A DNA stretch of 64,000 bases, taken from NCBI GenBank assembly GCA_963808965.1, contig CAWEHU010000005.1, positions 1 to 64,000 of the forward strand, in the 5' to 3' direction. Source of the DNA: CAWEHU01 sp963808965. Its GTDB lineage: Bacteria > Pseudomonadota > Alphaproteobacteria > Acetobacterales > Acetobacteraceae. Below the pieces are notes generated by a model, which saw only the letters and a list, made by a program, of their open reading frames with translations, ran no database searches and was not told the origin of the DNA. Both the position numbers and the translations under genes were made by a program. Positions 10,253 through 18,392 of this stretch are shown in pieces; the stretch's first letter is position 1, and every line of letters starts with the position of its first letter.

Positions 10253-10281
10253 TTGACATGCGTGTTCTTGCTATGTTCTAA
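10253..10281 (+). promoter_or_regulatory. Putative sigma-70 promoter of small ORF
   Basis: TTGACA at 10253-10258 is a perfect -35 element. TTCTAA at 10276-10281 lies 17 nt downstream and is a fair -10 candidate. The next ORF begins within or just after the -10, so the transcript would be nearly leaderless or the true start lies slightly downstream. A direct repeat fills the spacer. Confidence 0.5.
10264..10278 (+). promoter_or_regulatory. Putative LexA operator GTTC-N7-GTTC
   Basis: GTTCTTGCTATGTTC is an exact GTTC-N7-GTTC direct repeat. That is the LexA-binding consensus known from alphaproteobacteria such as Rhodobacter and Caulobacter. It sits between the -35 and -10 elements of the promoter, where a repressor would block RNA polymerase. 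The match is seen directly; LexA binding is inferred. Confidence 0.5.
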
Positions 10282-11070
10282 TGATGCTCATGTCCCCGAC
10301 CGCCCCTCAACCCGCGAGTGACCCGGCCGAGAGCCTGGTCCGCATCCTCGAGGGGTTGTGCGAGGCCATCGCCGCGCGCTGCGAGAAGGAGCAGCCGGCG
10401 TCGCCGATCAAGCGTCTGGCCTGGGCGCAGTTCCGCCGCCTAGCCGCCTGGTTCGCGGCGCTGATGGCGGATTTCCGCGCCGGCCTGCTTGCCGCCGCGC
10501 CGGTCGCGCACCGCCGGGCTGCGCATGATCCTGCCGCGGCCTTCCTGCCGGCTCCGTCGCCGCACTGTCTGCTGCCCGGGTTCGGCTGGCTGCTTCGATT
10601 CGTGCCGGGAACGGCACCCTTCGGCGCGCAGGTGCGGCTTTGGCTTTGCGGCCCGAAGATTTGAGGCTGTACTGCCGGAGTTGTCGCGGCAATCCCGTCG
10701 CCTCCTTCTCCCGCTCTGCCGGATGCTGGACATCTGGCCGGGCGGGGGCTCCGTTCGCCCCGGCACGGGTCTTCGGCCCGGCCCGCCGCCACTCCCGTCA
10801 TTCCGGCCCCGTCCCTCTCCCCTTCAGCCCGGTCGCGCGCTCCCTCCTGCTGCGTCGCGCGTTGCGGCCCTCAAGACGCCGGATGCGCGTGTCAGCCGCC
10901 GTGCTTCCGCCGTCCGGACGGGCCTATCGCCGCTTGGGCCGAGGCGCTTCCGGACCCGCCGCCAAACTTTTTACGACGGCTTGAGCGCGGGCGCGAAAGC
11001 ACGCCCTTGTCGTTCCGGTATCGGAATACTCAGGCCGGTTGCGCGCTCCGAACCCTACTCCTGCCTTTAG
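10281..11070 (+). CDS. Conserved hypothetical protein, frameshifted, possibly SOS-regulated
   Basis: The first frame reads MMLMSPTAPQPASDPAESLV, then RILEGLCEAIAARCEKEQPA, SPIKRLAWAQFRRLAAWFAA and GFGWLLRFVPGTAPFGAQVR. After a +1 shift near 10650 it continues RFEAVLPELSRQSRRLLLPLCRML. I associate this layout, with ESLxRxLEGLC, a WxxxRRLAxxFAAL helix and a PLCRML segment, with small Acetobacteraceae proteins of unknown function. That is from memory and unverified. Beyond about 10740 the frame stays open to 11070, but the Pro/Arg/Ala-rich translation is unconvincing and may be non-coding. There are no membrane segments or catalytic motifs. I propose no function. Confidence 0.4.
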
Positions 11071-11116
11071 AAATCCTGGCCCTCTGTTATGAAAGAGGCA
11101 CGGGAGGACAACACCA

Positions 11117-11825
11117 TTGGATCAGAGCACCCACGCCGAAAGCGCCCCGTCCTTCAACGCGGCCGAGATCGGCGCGCTCGCGCATCTCTACCGGGGCGAG
11201 CTTTATCGCAGTACGGTCTGGCGCACCCGGCTCGACGCCACGACGAACTGGGCGGTGGTGTCCACCGGCTTGGCACTCTCCCTCACCTTCAGCGCCAGCA
11301 CCGCCTCCCCTCTGCCCCTCGTGCTCGTCGGCCTCTTGGTCACGGTGTTTCTCTGCATCGAGGCCCGGCGCTACCGGTTCTTCGACTTCTGGCGCGTCCG
11401 CGCGCACATCCTGGAGACGCAGTTCTTCGGCCCGATCCTGCTCGGGCAAGGCGTGCGGGTCGATAACGGGTGGAACGAAACCCTCCACCTCGACTACATC
11501 CAACCCCGCCTGCACATCACCTATGCGGACGCGCTCGGCCGCCGGTTGCGCAAGAACTACTCCTGGATCTTCAGCATCCAGGTCGCGTCCTATTTCGGCA
11601 AATTGCTGATCCACCCGGACCCGATCGTCTCGATCCAGGAATTGTGGGACCGGGCGACGATCGGGCCGGTGCCCGGACAGCTCGTCCTTCTCGCCGGCAT
11701 CGTGTTCCATGGCAGCTGGATGGTCGTCGCCTTCGTCACCTTGAAAGGCGGGCGGGGCCGGGGTCAGTCGCGGCGCAGACCCCACGAAGGACAGCGTGCT
11801 CGACCTCGCGCGGCAGACCGCGTGA
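11117..11825 (+). CDS. DUF2270 family membrane protein, one frameshift
   Basis: The protein begins with a TTG start preceded by GGGAGGA and reads EIGALAHLYRGELYRSTVWR, RLDATTNWAVVSTGLAL, the conserved start of DUF2270. A hydrophobic hairpin (about residues 50-80) and a C-terminal membrane segment (about 185-210) flank a soluble middle. Removing one base near 11747 gives a natural C-terminus, DPTKDSVLDLARQTA, ending at 11825. Without that correction the frame runs into hemB. The total is 3n+1. The function of DUF2270 is unknown. It precedes hemB by 76 nt on the same strand. Confidence 0.75.
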
Positions 11826-11901
11826 GCGGCGCACAGCTTGGCGTCGCGCCTCGCCACGCCTATTCGACCGGCCGCATTCACGCCGCCCAGGAGAACCCGG
11901 C

Positions 11902-12900
11902 ATGACGGTCGGCCGCTTTCCCGCGACCCGTATGCGGCGCAACCGCCACGATGCCTGGACCCGGCGGCTGGTCGCGGAGCATCGCCTCGCCGTCGATGAC
12001 CTGATCTGGCCGGTTTTCGTCATCGAAGGCCGCGCGGCGACCTCGGAGGTCGCCTCGATGCCGGGAATCGTGCGGGTCACGCTGGACCGGCTGGCGGGCC
12101 ACGTAGAGCCGGCGGCGCGGCTCGGCATCCCAGCGGTCGCGCTGTTCCCCGCGACCCCGGCCGGGAAAAAGGACGCGGAAGGGACGGAAGCGACGAACCC
12201 GGACAATCTGATGTGCCAGTCCGCGCGCCTCCTCAAGCGCGAGTTCCCCGAGCTCGGCCTGATCGGCGACGTCGCCCTCGATCCCTACACGAACCATGGC
12301 CATGACGGCGTGATCCGCGACGGCTACGTGGCCAATGACGAGACGCTCACGATGCTGGCCCGTCAGGCGCTGGTGCAAGCGGAGGCCGGGATCGACGTGA
12401 TCGCGCCATCCGACATGATGGATGGCCGCGTCGGCGCGATCCGGGCCGCGCTCGACGGCGAAGGGCTGATCCATACCAGGATCATGAGCTACGCGGCCAA
12501 ATACGCGAGCGCCTTCTACGGCCCGTTCCGCGACGCGGTCGGCTCGGGTGGCGTGCTGAAGGGCGACAAGAAGACCTATCAGATGGACCCGGCGAACACC
12601 GACGAGGCGATGCGCGAGGTGGAACTCGATCTGATCGAGGGGGCGGACATGGTCATGGTCAAGCCCGGCTTGCCGTACCTCGATATCGTCCGCCGTGTGC
12701 GCGAGCGCTTCGGCGTGCCCACCTTCGCCTACCAGGTCTCCGGCGAATACGCGATGCTGATGGCCGCCGTGCAAAACGGCTGGCTCGATCACGACCGCGC
12801 GGTATTGGAGACCCTGCTCGCCTTCAAGCGCGCCGGCTGCAACGGCGTGCTGACCTATTTCGCCCTAGCCGCCGCCCGGTTACTCCGACAGCCCGGCTAA
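11902..12900 (+). CDS. hemB: Delta-aminolevulinic acid dehydratase (porphobilinogen synthase)
   Basis: HemB joins two 5-aminolevulinate molecules into porphobilinogen in haem synthesis. The 332-residue frame is intact. Schiff-base lysine regions are visible in MSYAAKYASAFYGPFRDA and MVMVKPGLPYLDIV. The metal/substrate region DVALDPYTNHGHDG and PSDMMDGRVGAIR are typical. The segment lacks the three-cysteine zinc site, as in Mg-dependent alphaproteobacterial enzymes. AGGAGA at 11889-11894 lies 7 nt before the ATG and supports this start. The DUF2270 gene lies upstream. Confidence 0.97.
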   Translation: MTVGRFPATRMRRNRHDAWTRRLVAEHRLAVDDLIWPVFVIEGRAATSEVASMPGIVRVTLDRLAGHVEPAARLGIPAVALFPATPAGKKDAEGTEATNPDNLMCQSARLLKREFPELGLIGDVALDPYTNHGHDGVIRDGYVANDETLTMLARQALVQAEAGIDVIAPSDMMDGRVGAIRAALDGEGLIHTRIMSYAAKYASAFYGPFRDAVGSGGVLKGDKKTYQMDPANTDEAMREVELDLIEGADMVMVKPGLPYLDIVRRVRERFGVPTFAYQVSGEYAMLMAAVQNGWLDHDRAVLETLLAFKRAGCNGVLTYFALAAARLLRQPG

Positions 12901-13007
12901 CTCGGTGCGGTCCCACCCCGCCCGAGAGCGCGCCAGCTTTCGGCCTTGAGCCGCGCGTGCTCGCACTTGACACGGCCGGCCGCGCAACCAAATCCCTGCC
13001 CGCGAGT

Positions 13008-13023
13008 TGTAGGCGAGGCTACA
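13008..13023 (+). promoter_or_regulatory. Inverted repeat upstream of mntH, candidate MntR operator
   Basis: TGTAGGCGAGGCTACA is a 16-nt inverted repeat, TGTAG-N6-CTACA, centred about 45 nt upstream of the mntH ATG. Its right arm overlaps TACACT, a possible -10 hexamer. An mntR gene lies just downstream of mntH, so MntR is the natural candidate ligand. The repeat is seen; the regulator is inferred. Confidence 0.4.
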
Positions 13024-13060
13024 CTTTGTGGTGCGAGATGCAGGATGTAGCGGCAGCAGG

Positions 13061-14372
13061 ATGAGCGATACGGCACTCCGTTCTCGTTCCCTGAGCGAGC
13101 GAACCGCCCTCGCCGGCCGAGAGGTTTTGGCCGGCCGCCGCCGCGGCTTCCGCGCCTTCCTGCCCTTCGCCGGGCCCGCGGTGATCGCGTCCGTGGCTTA
13201 TGTCGATCCGGGCAATTTCGCGACCAACATCCAGGGCGGCGCGAAATTCGGCTACATGCTGCTCTGGGTTGTGGTCCTCGCGAACCTGGTCGCCATGCTG
13301 TTTCAGGCGCTGTCGGCCAAGCTCGGCATCGTAACCGGCCGCAGCCTCGCCCAGCTGTGCCGCGAACGATTCCCACGCCCGCTCGTCTGGGCGATGTGGG
13401 TCGTGAGCGAGGTGGCGGCGATGGCGACCGACCTCGCCGAATTTCTGGGCGCCGCCCTCGGCCTCAGTTTGCTGTCCGGTTTGCCGCTGATCGCGAGCCT
13501 GCTTCGTCACCGGTGTCGCGACCTATGCCGTCCTGCTGCTCCAACGCCGCGGCTTTCGTCCGATCGAGCTGGTGATCGGCGGGTTCGTCGCGGTCATCGG
13601 GCTGGCCTATATCGTCGAGCTCGCGATCGCACCCCCGGACTGGGCCGCTTTCGCGTTCCATGCCGTCGTCCCGCAGCTCGCCGGGCCGGAAAGCATCGCT
13701 CTGGCCGTCGGCATTATCGGCGCGACCGTGATGCCGCACGCGATCTACCTCCATTCCAGCCTAACCCAGGACCGCGTACCGGCGTCGACCCGGCGCGAGC
13801 GTGGGACGGTTCTGCGCTACTCGAACTGGGAAGTGGTGATCGCCCTGACCGTGGCGGGAGCCGTCAACATGGCGATGATGAGCATGGCCGCGTCCGTCTT
13901 CCACCAGGGCCATGCGGATGTAGGTGAGATCGAGACAGCCTATAAGACATTGATGCCGCTGCTCGGGATCGGAGCGGCGGGCGTGTTCCTGGTCTCGTTG
14001 CTCGCCTCCGGCTTTTCGAGTTCCGTGGTAGGAACCATGGCCGGGCAGGTCATCATGCAGGATTTCGTTGGCTTCCGCATCCCGCTCTGGCTGCGCCGCG
14101 TGGTTACGATGGTGCCCGCTTTCGTCGTGGTCGCGCTGGGGGCGAACGTGACCGAAGCGCTGGTCCTCAGCCAGGTCGTGCTGAGCCTGGCTCTCCCGGT
14201 GCCGATGATCGCGCTTTTGGTGCTGACCTCGCGGCGTGACGTGATGGGCGCGTTCGTCAATACGCGCGTGACGACGCTGTGCGCCTCCGTCGCCGCGGCG
14301 CTCGTGTTGTTTCTGAATATGTTGCTATTGTTGCAGACTGCCGGCGTCTCCCTGCCTCTGCTGGGGTCCTGA
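13061..14372 (+). CDS. mntH: NRAMP-family manganese transporter MntH, one frameshift
   Basis: MntH imports Mn2+ (and Fe2+) with protons across the inner membrane. The TM1 motif DPGNFATNIQGG and the TM6 motif ATVMPHAIYLHS supply the DPGN and MPH metal-binding residues. About eleven hydrophobic segments follow one another. The frame shifts by +1 near 13501, after LSGLPLIASLL, and resumes with VTGVATYAVLLLQRRGF. The length is 3n+1. The ATG at 13061 follows GCAGCAGG, a weak Shine-Dalgarno. Pairing with mntR downstream supports manganese rather than iron as substrate. Confidence 0.92.
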
Positions 14373-14430
14373 GGACGCCGCTGGCCTTGATCGGGAGCGG
14401 CTGGCGGGCCATCGTCGGCTCGGGGCAGAA

Positions 14431-14931
14431 TTGAGGGTGGCTGGGTTGGCGTTGTTGACGCGTGGACCGCACGCGAACCCGGGTGACAAGCCGGCATCCT
14501 TCGGAGAGGAAGCCGCCCGCCTGCCGAACGAGCCGACCCAGGCGCGGCGCTTCGGCAAGGCACGCAGGGCCCAGTCCCACGCGCTGCTCGAGGACTATGT
14601 GGAGCTGATCGCGGATCTGCTCGCCGCGGGCGGCGAGGCGCGTCCGACGGATATCGCGCGCCGTCTCGGCGTCTCCCACGCAACCGCGATCAAAACGATC
14701 GGGAGGCTGAAGCGCGAGGGTTTGGCCGTCGCCAAGCCCTACCGGGGCGTTTTCCTAACCGATACCGGCGAACGTCTCGCCGAACGCGTGCGCACCCGGC
14801 ACCAACTCGTAGTCGATCTGCTCGTGGCGGTGGGCGTGCCGGCCGAGGCGGCCGAACAGGATGCGGAAGGGATCGAACACCACGTATCCGACACGACGCT
14901 CCAAGCCTTCGGGCGTTTTCTGCGCAGATAA
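14431..14931 (+). CDS. mntR: Manganese-responsive DtxR-family regulator MntR
   Basis: MntR senses Mn2+ and represses uptake genes such as the adjacent mntH. The winged helix-turn-helix is EARPTDIARRLGVSHATAIK, TIGRLKREGLAVAKPYRGVF. The dimerisation/metal domain shows RHQLVVDLLVAVGVP and DAEGIEHHVSDTTLQAF, where E and H residues bind the metal. Homology begins near ARRAQSHALLEDYVELIADL, about residue 45, so the TTG start at 14431 may be too early. The SH3-like third domain of DtxR is absent, as expected for MntR. It lies 58 nt downstream of mntH. Confidence 0.88.
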   Translation: MRVAGLALLTRGPHANPGDKPASFGEEAARLPNEPTQARRFGKARRAQSHALLEDYVELIADLLAAGGEARPTDIARRLGVSHATAIKTIGRLKREGLAVAKPYRGVFLTDTGERLAERVRTRHQLVVDLLVAVGVPAEAAEQDAEGIEHHVSDTTLQAFGRFLRR

Positions 14932-15035
14932 CGGGGTGGACGGATCTGGGCATCCCGCTTAGGGCGACATCGGCCATCACGTCTGTACCCGGAAGCCCCG
15001 CCCGTCGCCGTGCGGCACGACAGGTGATGCAGGCG

Positions 15036-15899
15036 CTATCGGTCCGGCGGACAATGCGAGCCTGCTAGCAGAGTGCCGCCGATGCAGAGCGAGCGCAGCG
15101 GCGGCAAAGAGAGGGTTATAGCGTCCGCAACGGCCATGCCTGCGATCAGCAACACGGCCATGAAACCGATAACAACACTGTCCCTGATCCTGGAGTCGAG
15201 GCCGCGTTTGCCTGCCGCAGCCTGCCTGCGCGAAAGACGAGCGGCTGAGCCCTCTCCCGGATGGCGGGGGAGAATCAGTTCTGCGACAGTGAGCGCGCCG
15301 TATTCGACGGCCACGCTGCCGCGATGACTCCGCGCAAGCGCTCGCGCGAGCCTCAATCCTTCCCCATGCCCGCCGAAACTGGCACCGATGCCGAATCCGT
15401 CATCAGTGATCCTCAGTACGGTCCGGCCGTCCTGATCGGCGACCAACTCGACACCGATGGAGCCGGCCAAGCGAAGGGACATTCCGTGCTTGATCGCGTT
15501 GCCGACCAGCTCATTCGCGACCCGCATCACGGTCTCGCTGTACTCGCGCGGACACTCGCCGATCACGGAGACCCGGCATTTGATTCTCTGGTCCGGGTCC
15601 GCGTAGAGCGAGGTCAGCGCCGTGCAGAGCGAACGAAGCCGATCGACCATCGGCGTCGGTTGCCGGGTCATGCCGAACAGAGCGTCGGACACGGCGGCCG
15701 AGGCGCAGATTACCCTCTCCACCCTTCCCGCCAGCAACCGTCCTTCCGCGCTCGTTCTGAGACCGGGCACCTGATCGAGGCTGCTGATGACGCGCTGCAG
15801 CCCGTTGCGGGTGAGATGGCGCAGTTGGCGGATGTCGATCTCGCATTGGTGCGGATCTCGGAGGCTCGTTCCGTCACCTGAGGCAAGGGTTTCGTGCAT
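15036..15899 (-). CDS. Histidine-kinase-like protein with HATPase domain and C-terminal membrane segment
   Basis: A short N-terminus leads to RQLRHLTRNGLQRVISSL, which resembles a HisKA_2/HWE-type H-box. The HATPase domain has the N-box VANELVGNAIKHG, the G1 box ITDDGFGIG and the G2-like GHGEGLRLARALARSHRG. There is no N-terminal sensor. After the ATPase domain comes a basic linker and one strong hydrophobic segment (VVIGFMAVLLIAGMAVADAI), an unusual order for a kinase. I chose the ATG at 15899. A palindrome lies 15 nt upstream of it. No response regulator is adjacent. It is divergent from the DUF6502/DUF5666 pair. Confidence 0.7.
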   Translation of the reverse strand: MHETLASGDGTSLRDPHQCEIDIRQLRHLTRNGLQRVISSLDQVPGLRTSAEGRLLAGRVERVICASAAVSDALFGMTRQPTPMVDRLRSLCTALTSLYADPDQRIKCRVSVIGECPREYSETVMRVANELVGNAIKHGMSLRLAGSIGVELVADQDGRTVLRITDDGFGIGASFGGHGEGLRLARALARSHRGSVAVEYGALTVAELILPRHPGEGSAARLSRRQAAAGKRGLDSRIRDSVVIGFMAVLLIAGMAVADAITLSLPPLRSLCIGGTLLAGSHCPPDR

Positions 15900-15913
15900 T
15901 GACAGTGCTCTTC

Positions 15914-15930
15914 GTGGGAATTTGTCCCAC
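15914..15930. promoter_or_regulatory. Palindrome 1, GTGGGA-N5-TCCCAC
   Basis: GTGGGAATTTGTCCCAC is a 17-nt palindrome with perfect 6-bp arms. It lies 15 nt upstream of the histidine-kinase-like gene start. Its reverse complement, GTGGGACAAATTCCCAC, matches the second copy at 14 of 17 positions. Two matching palindromes in one divergent intergenic region suggest paired operator sites. Confidence 0.6.
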
Positions 15931-15961
15931 GTAGCCTCCAGACACCTTTGCGTCAAGCTCA

Positions 15962-16880
15962 TTGTGGGCTAATTTCCCACCGGACCGTCCCGTAGCAGAT
16001 TCCGAGCGCACGCCGATTTCGACCGCGAGCCCTGACCGACCGCGCCCGCCGCCTCCCGAGACACTGCTGAAGCCGCTTGCGCGGCTGCTCAGGCCTCTGG
16101 TGCGCCTCTTGATCCAGAGTGGCGTCACTTTCCCGGGTACTAGCCGACCTGATGCGCGGCATTTACGTCGACGTCGCCCGGCGCGAATTGCTGACCGACC
16201 CCAAGGCGCAGACGGACAGCCGGGTTAGCCTGCTCACGGGCATTCACCGCAAGGAGATCCGCCGTCAGCGCGCGCCAGAGCTCGCCGAGGCGGAGCCGGC
16301 GATCGTGACCCTGGCCAGCGAGATCATCGGCCGTTGGCTCGGGTCACCGACCTACACGGACCCCGGCCGCCAGCCGCTCCAACTCTCGCGGACCGGCCCC
16401 GATCCGTCCTTCGAGGGCTTGGTCGCCTCGGTGACGCGGGACGTGCGGCCGCGCGCGGTGCTCGATGAATTGGTGGACCAGGGGGTCGTTACGATCGGGG
16501 GGACCGGCCGGGTGAGGCTGAACACGGAGGCGTTCATCCCGCGCGAGGGACGCGAAGCGCAGTTGTTTTACTTTGCGCGCAACCTGCATGACCACATCGC
16601 CGCCGCTGCGGCGAACATTATCGCCGCGGGAACGCCGCCGTTCCTCGACCGGAGCGTCCACTACGATGGCCTGGACGCCGACGCGGCAGCCCGCCTCGAA
16701 GCGGCCGCACGCGAAGCAGCGCAACAGCTGCTGCTCGATATCAATCGGCTTGCGCTGGAGTTGGCGGCGCCTCGGCAGGAACAGGGCGACGTTGTTGACT
16801 CCGCTCCGGCGCCGACCCGGCGCGTCAACCTCGGCCTCTATCTCTATGCCGAGGATGAACCGCCCGCGACGGAGGAATGA
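15962..16880 (+). CDS. DUF6502 family protein, one frameshift
   Basis: The N-terminal piece PETLLKPLARLLRPLVRLLI and QSGVTFP continues after removal of one G near 16136 as VLADLMRGIYVDVARRELLT, SRVSLLTGIHRKEIRRQR. This is the DUF6502 signature. The N-terminal third looks like a helix-turn-helix domain: an SRVSxLTGIHRKEI segment suits a recognition helix. The rest is helical and soluble, with REGREAQLFYFARNLHDHI. The start is uncertain because no ATG occurs before the homology; TTG at 15962 is the earliest. The stop overlaps the next ATG (ATGA). Function is unknown; a DNA-binding role is inference. Confidence 0.75.
15964..15980. promoter_or_regulatory. Palindrome 2, GTGGG-N7-CCCAC
   Basis: GTGGGCTAATTTCCCAC is the second copy of the motif, centred 50 bp from the first, about five helical turns. 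It overlaps the earliest possible start of the DUF6502 gene. That suggests the true translational start is downstream, or that the site controls that gene at its promoter. Confidence 0.6.
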
Positions 16881-18265
16881 CGCCGGTGCGTTCCGCGAGC
16901 CTGCTAGCGATCGCGCTGCTGGCCGCATCCTGCGCGTCTCCGGGCGCGCGCCCTCCTCGGAGCGCGGCCGAGGCGATCAGGAGCGAAGCCACCGCGCCGG
17001 TCTGCCGGGTCGGTCCGGACGGCGGTCCCGTGCTGACCGATCGTGGCATTGGCGGGACCGGGGCTGCATCCAAGGGACCGCAGTGGTCCGACCGTGGCAT
17101 CGGTGGGACGGGAGGCGCGTCACAGCCCACACGCTCGGCCGACCGGGGCATCGGCGGGACCGGTATCATCGGCATCATCACAGGGTTCGCCAGCGTTTGC
17201 CTCGACGGGGTCGAGGTGCATCTCGATGCGGTGACGCCCGTCTACGTGAACGGCAATCCTGAGACCGCCCAGCGGCTCCGCGCGGGGCAGTTGGCCGCAA
17301 TCACGGCGGACGGTCCTGCCGACCGCCTCAGCGCCCGGCGGATCACGGTCCGCCATGAAGTATCGGGTCCGGTCGAAGCCGTCGCGGATGGCGGGGCCGT
17401 GCTGGTCGTCGCCGGGCAGCGGGTGATCCTCTCCCAGCCGGTCTGGGGGGAGGCCAAGCCGCGAAAAGGCGACTGGCTGGCGGTCAGCGGCCTAGTCAAG
17501 CCGGAGGGCATAATCGCGGCAACCCGCCTGGACAGGCGCGGGCCAGGGCGGGTCACGGTCCACGGTCAGGTGACGAGCATCGGCGATCAGCTGCGCATAG
17601 GGGCCTTGGAATTGCGCCTCACTCCCGGCCTGGTCGTCGAAAATGGCCAGTATGTGGCCGCTTCTGGTCGCTACGCGGCCGGAATCCTCGTCGCCGACGC
17701 CGTGATCCCCGACCTGCTGGCGACGGACCCGGCGTCCTATTTTGGCGAGGACGTCAGCCGGTTTCTGATCGAGGCCTATCCGAGCGTCGCCGCAGGCCAG
17801 GTAAGGTTAAGCGACGGGCTCAAGGCGGTCGCCGCACCGGACTTCGGCGCTGCGGGTGAGCCATCCCGCCCGGCAGTTGTCGCGCTGGAGCGACGTCCGG
17901 ATGGCACATTGCTGGCGACCGGACTGCACACTGGCGGCGGGGCGGGCGGGCCGGTTTCAGCGCCGGATGTTTCCGGAGCATCCGGCCACCCCCCGCCGTT
18001 TGGTCCGGCTCCACCGGCCGGGGTGGGCGCGCGGCAGGACATGCCGCCGGCTTCGCTTGCACCGGTTCCTGGTCCCACCTGGAGCCCGGCTCCAGTTCCG
18101 AACACCAGCCCGGCTCCCGGGATCGGCATGGGTCCATCGCCTGCACCGGGTTTCGGAACGAATCCCGGTCCAGCCGCGATACCGCCGCAACCTCCTGTTC
18201 CAGGCGGCTTCGGCGGCGCCCCTGGCGCATCTCGCGGCAGCCCGGGCGGCGGGCCAAGGCGGTGA
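16877..18265 (+). CDS. DUF5666 domain lipoprotein with DRGIGGTG repeats
   Basis: A signal peptide ends in LAASC, giving a lipid-modified Cys19. Three copies of DRGIGGTG follow at residues 55-62, 72-79 and 89-96, the last leading into IIGIITGFASVCLDGVEVHL. DUF5666 beta-barrel-like repeats follow (VYVNG..., VSGPVEAV, VTVHGQVTSIGDQLRIG). The last 110 residues are rich in Pro, Gly and Ala and look disordered. The ATG overlaps the DUF6502 stop, so the two are coupled. It is probably a periplasmic or outer-membrane-anchored protein; its role is not known. Confidence 0.8.
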   Translation: MTPVRSASLLAIALLAASCASPGARPPRSAAEAIRSEATAPVCRVGPDGGPVLTDRGIGGTGAASKGPQWSDRGIGGTGGASQPTRSADRGIGGTGIIGIITGFASVCLDGVEVHLDAVTPVYVNGNPETAQRLRAGQLAAITADGPADRLSARRITVRHEVSGPVEAVADGGAVLVVAGQRVILSQPVWGEAKPRKGDWLAVSGLVKPEGIIAATRLDRRGPGRVTVHGQVTSIGDQLRIGALELRLTPGLVVENGQYVAASGRYAAGILVADAVIPDLLATDPASYFGEDVSRFLIEAYPSVAAGQVRLSDGLKAVAAPDFGAAGEPSRPAVVALERRPDGTLLATGLHTGGGAGGPVSAPDVSGASGHPPPFGPAPPAGVGARQDMPPASLAPVPGPTWSPAPVPNTSPAPGIGMGPSPAPGFGTNPGPAAIPPQPPVPGGFGGAPGASRGSPGGGPRR

Positions 18266-18357
18266 TGCGTGGGTGATCCGGGCGCCGGGCACGCAGCGCT
18301 CGACCTCGGGAAGATAGTTCTGGGGCGGAACGTGCAGCCAAGCCTTATGACCCGGAA

Positions 18358-18381
18358 GCTCCGCGCGTCCCCGCGCGGAGC
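18358..18381. terminator. Hairpin between convergent genes
   Basis: GCTCCGCGCG and CGCGCGGAGC form a perfect 10-bp stem with a TCCC loop. It sits between the convergent DUF5666 gene and the MFS gene and could serve both strands. No clear T-run follows on either side, so intrinsic termination is plausible but not certain. Confidence 0.5.
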
Positions 18382-18392
18382 GAAACCTCCGG

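Noticed and set aside
14257..14683. Minus-strand frames over mntR and the mntH end
   Set aside because: They are antisense shadows; mntR motifs are on the plus strand.
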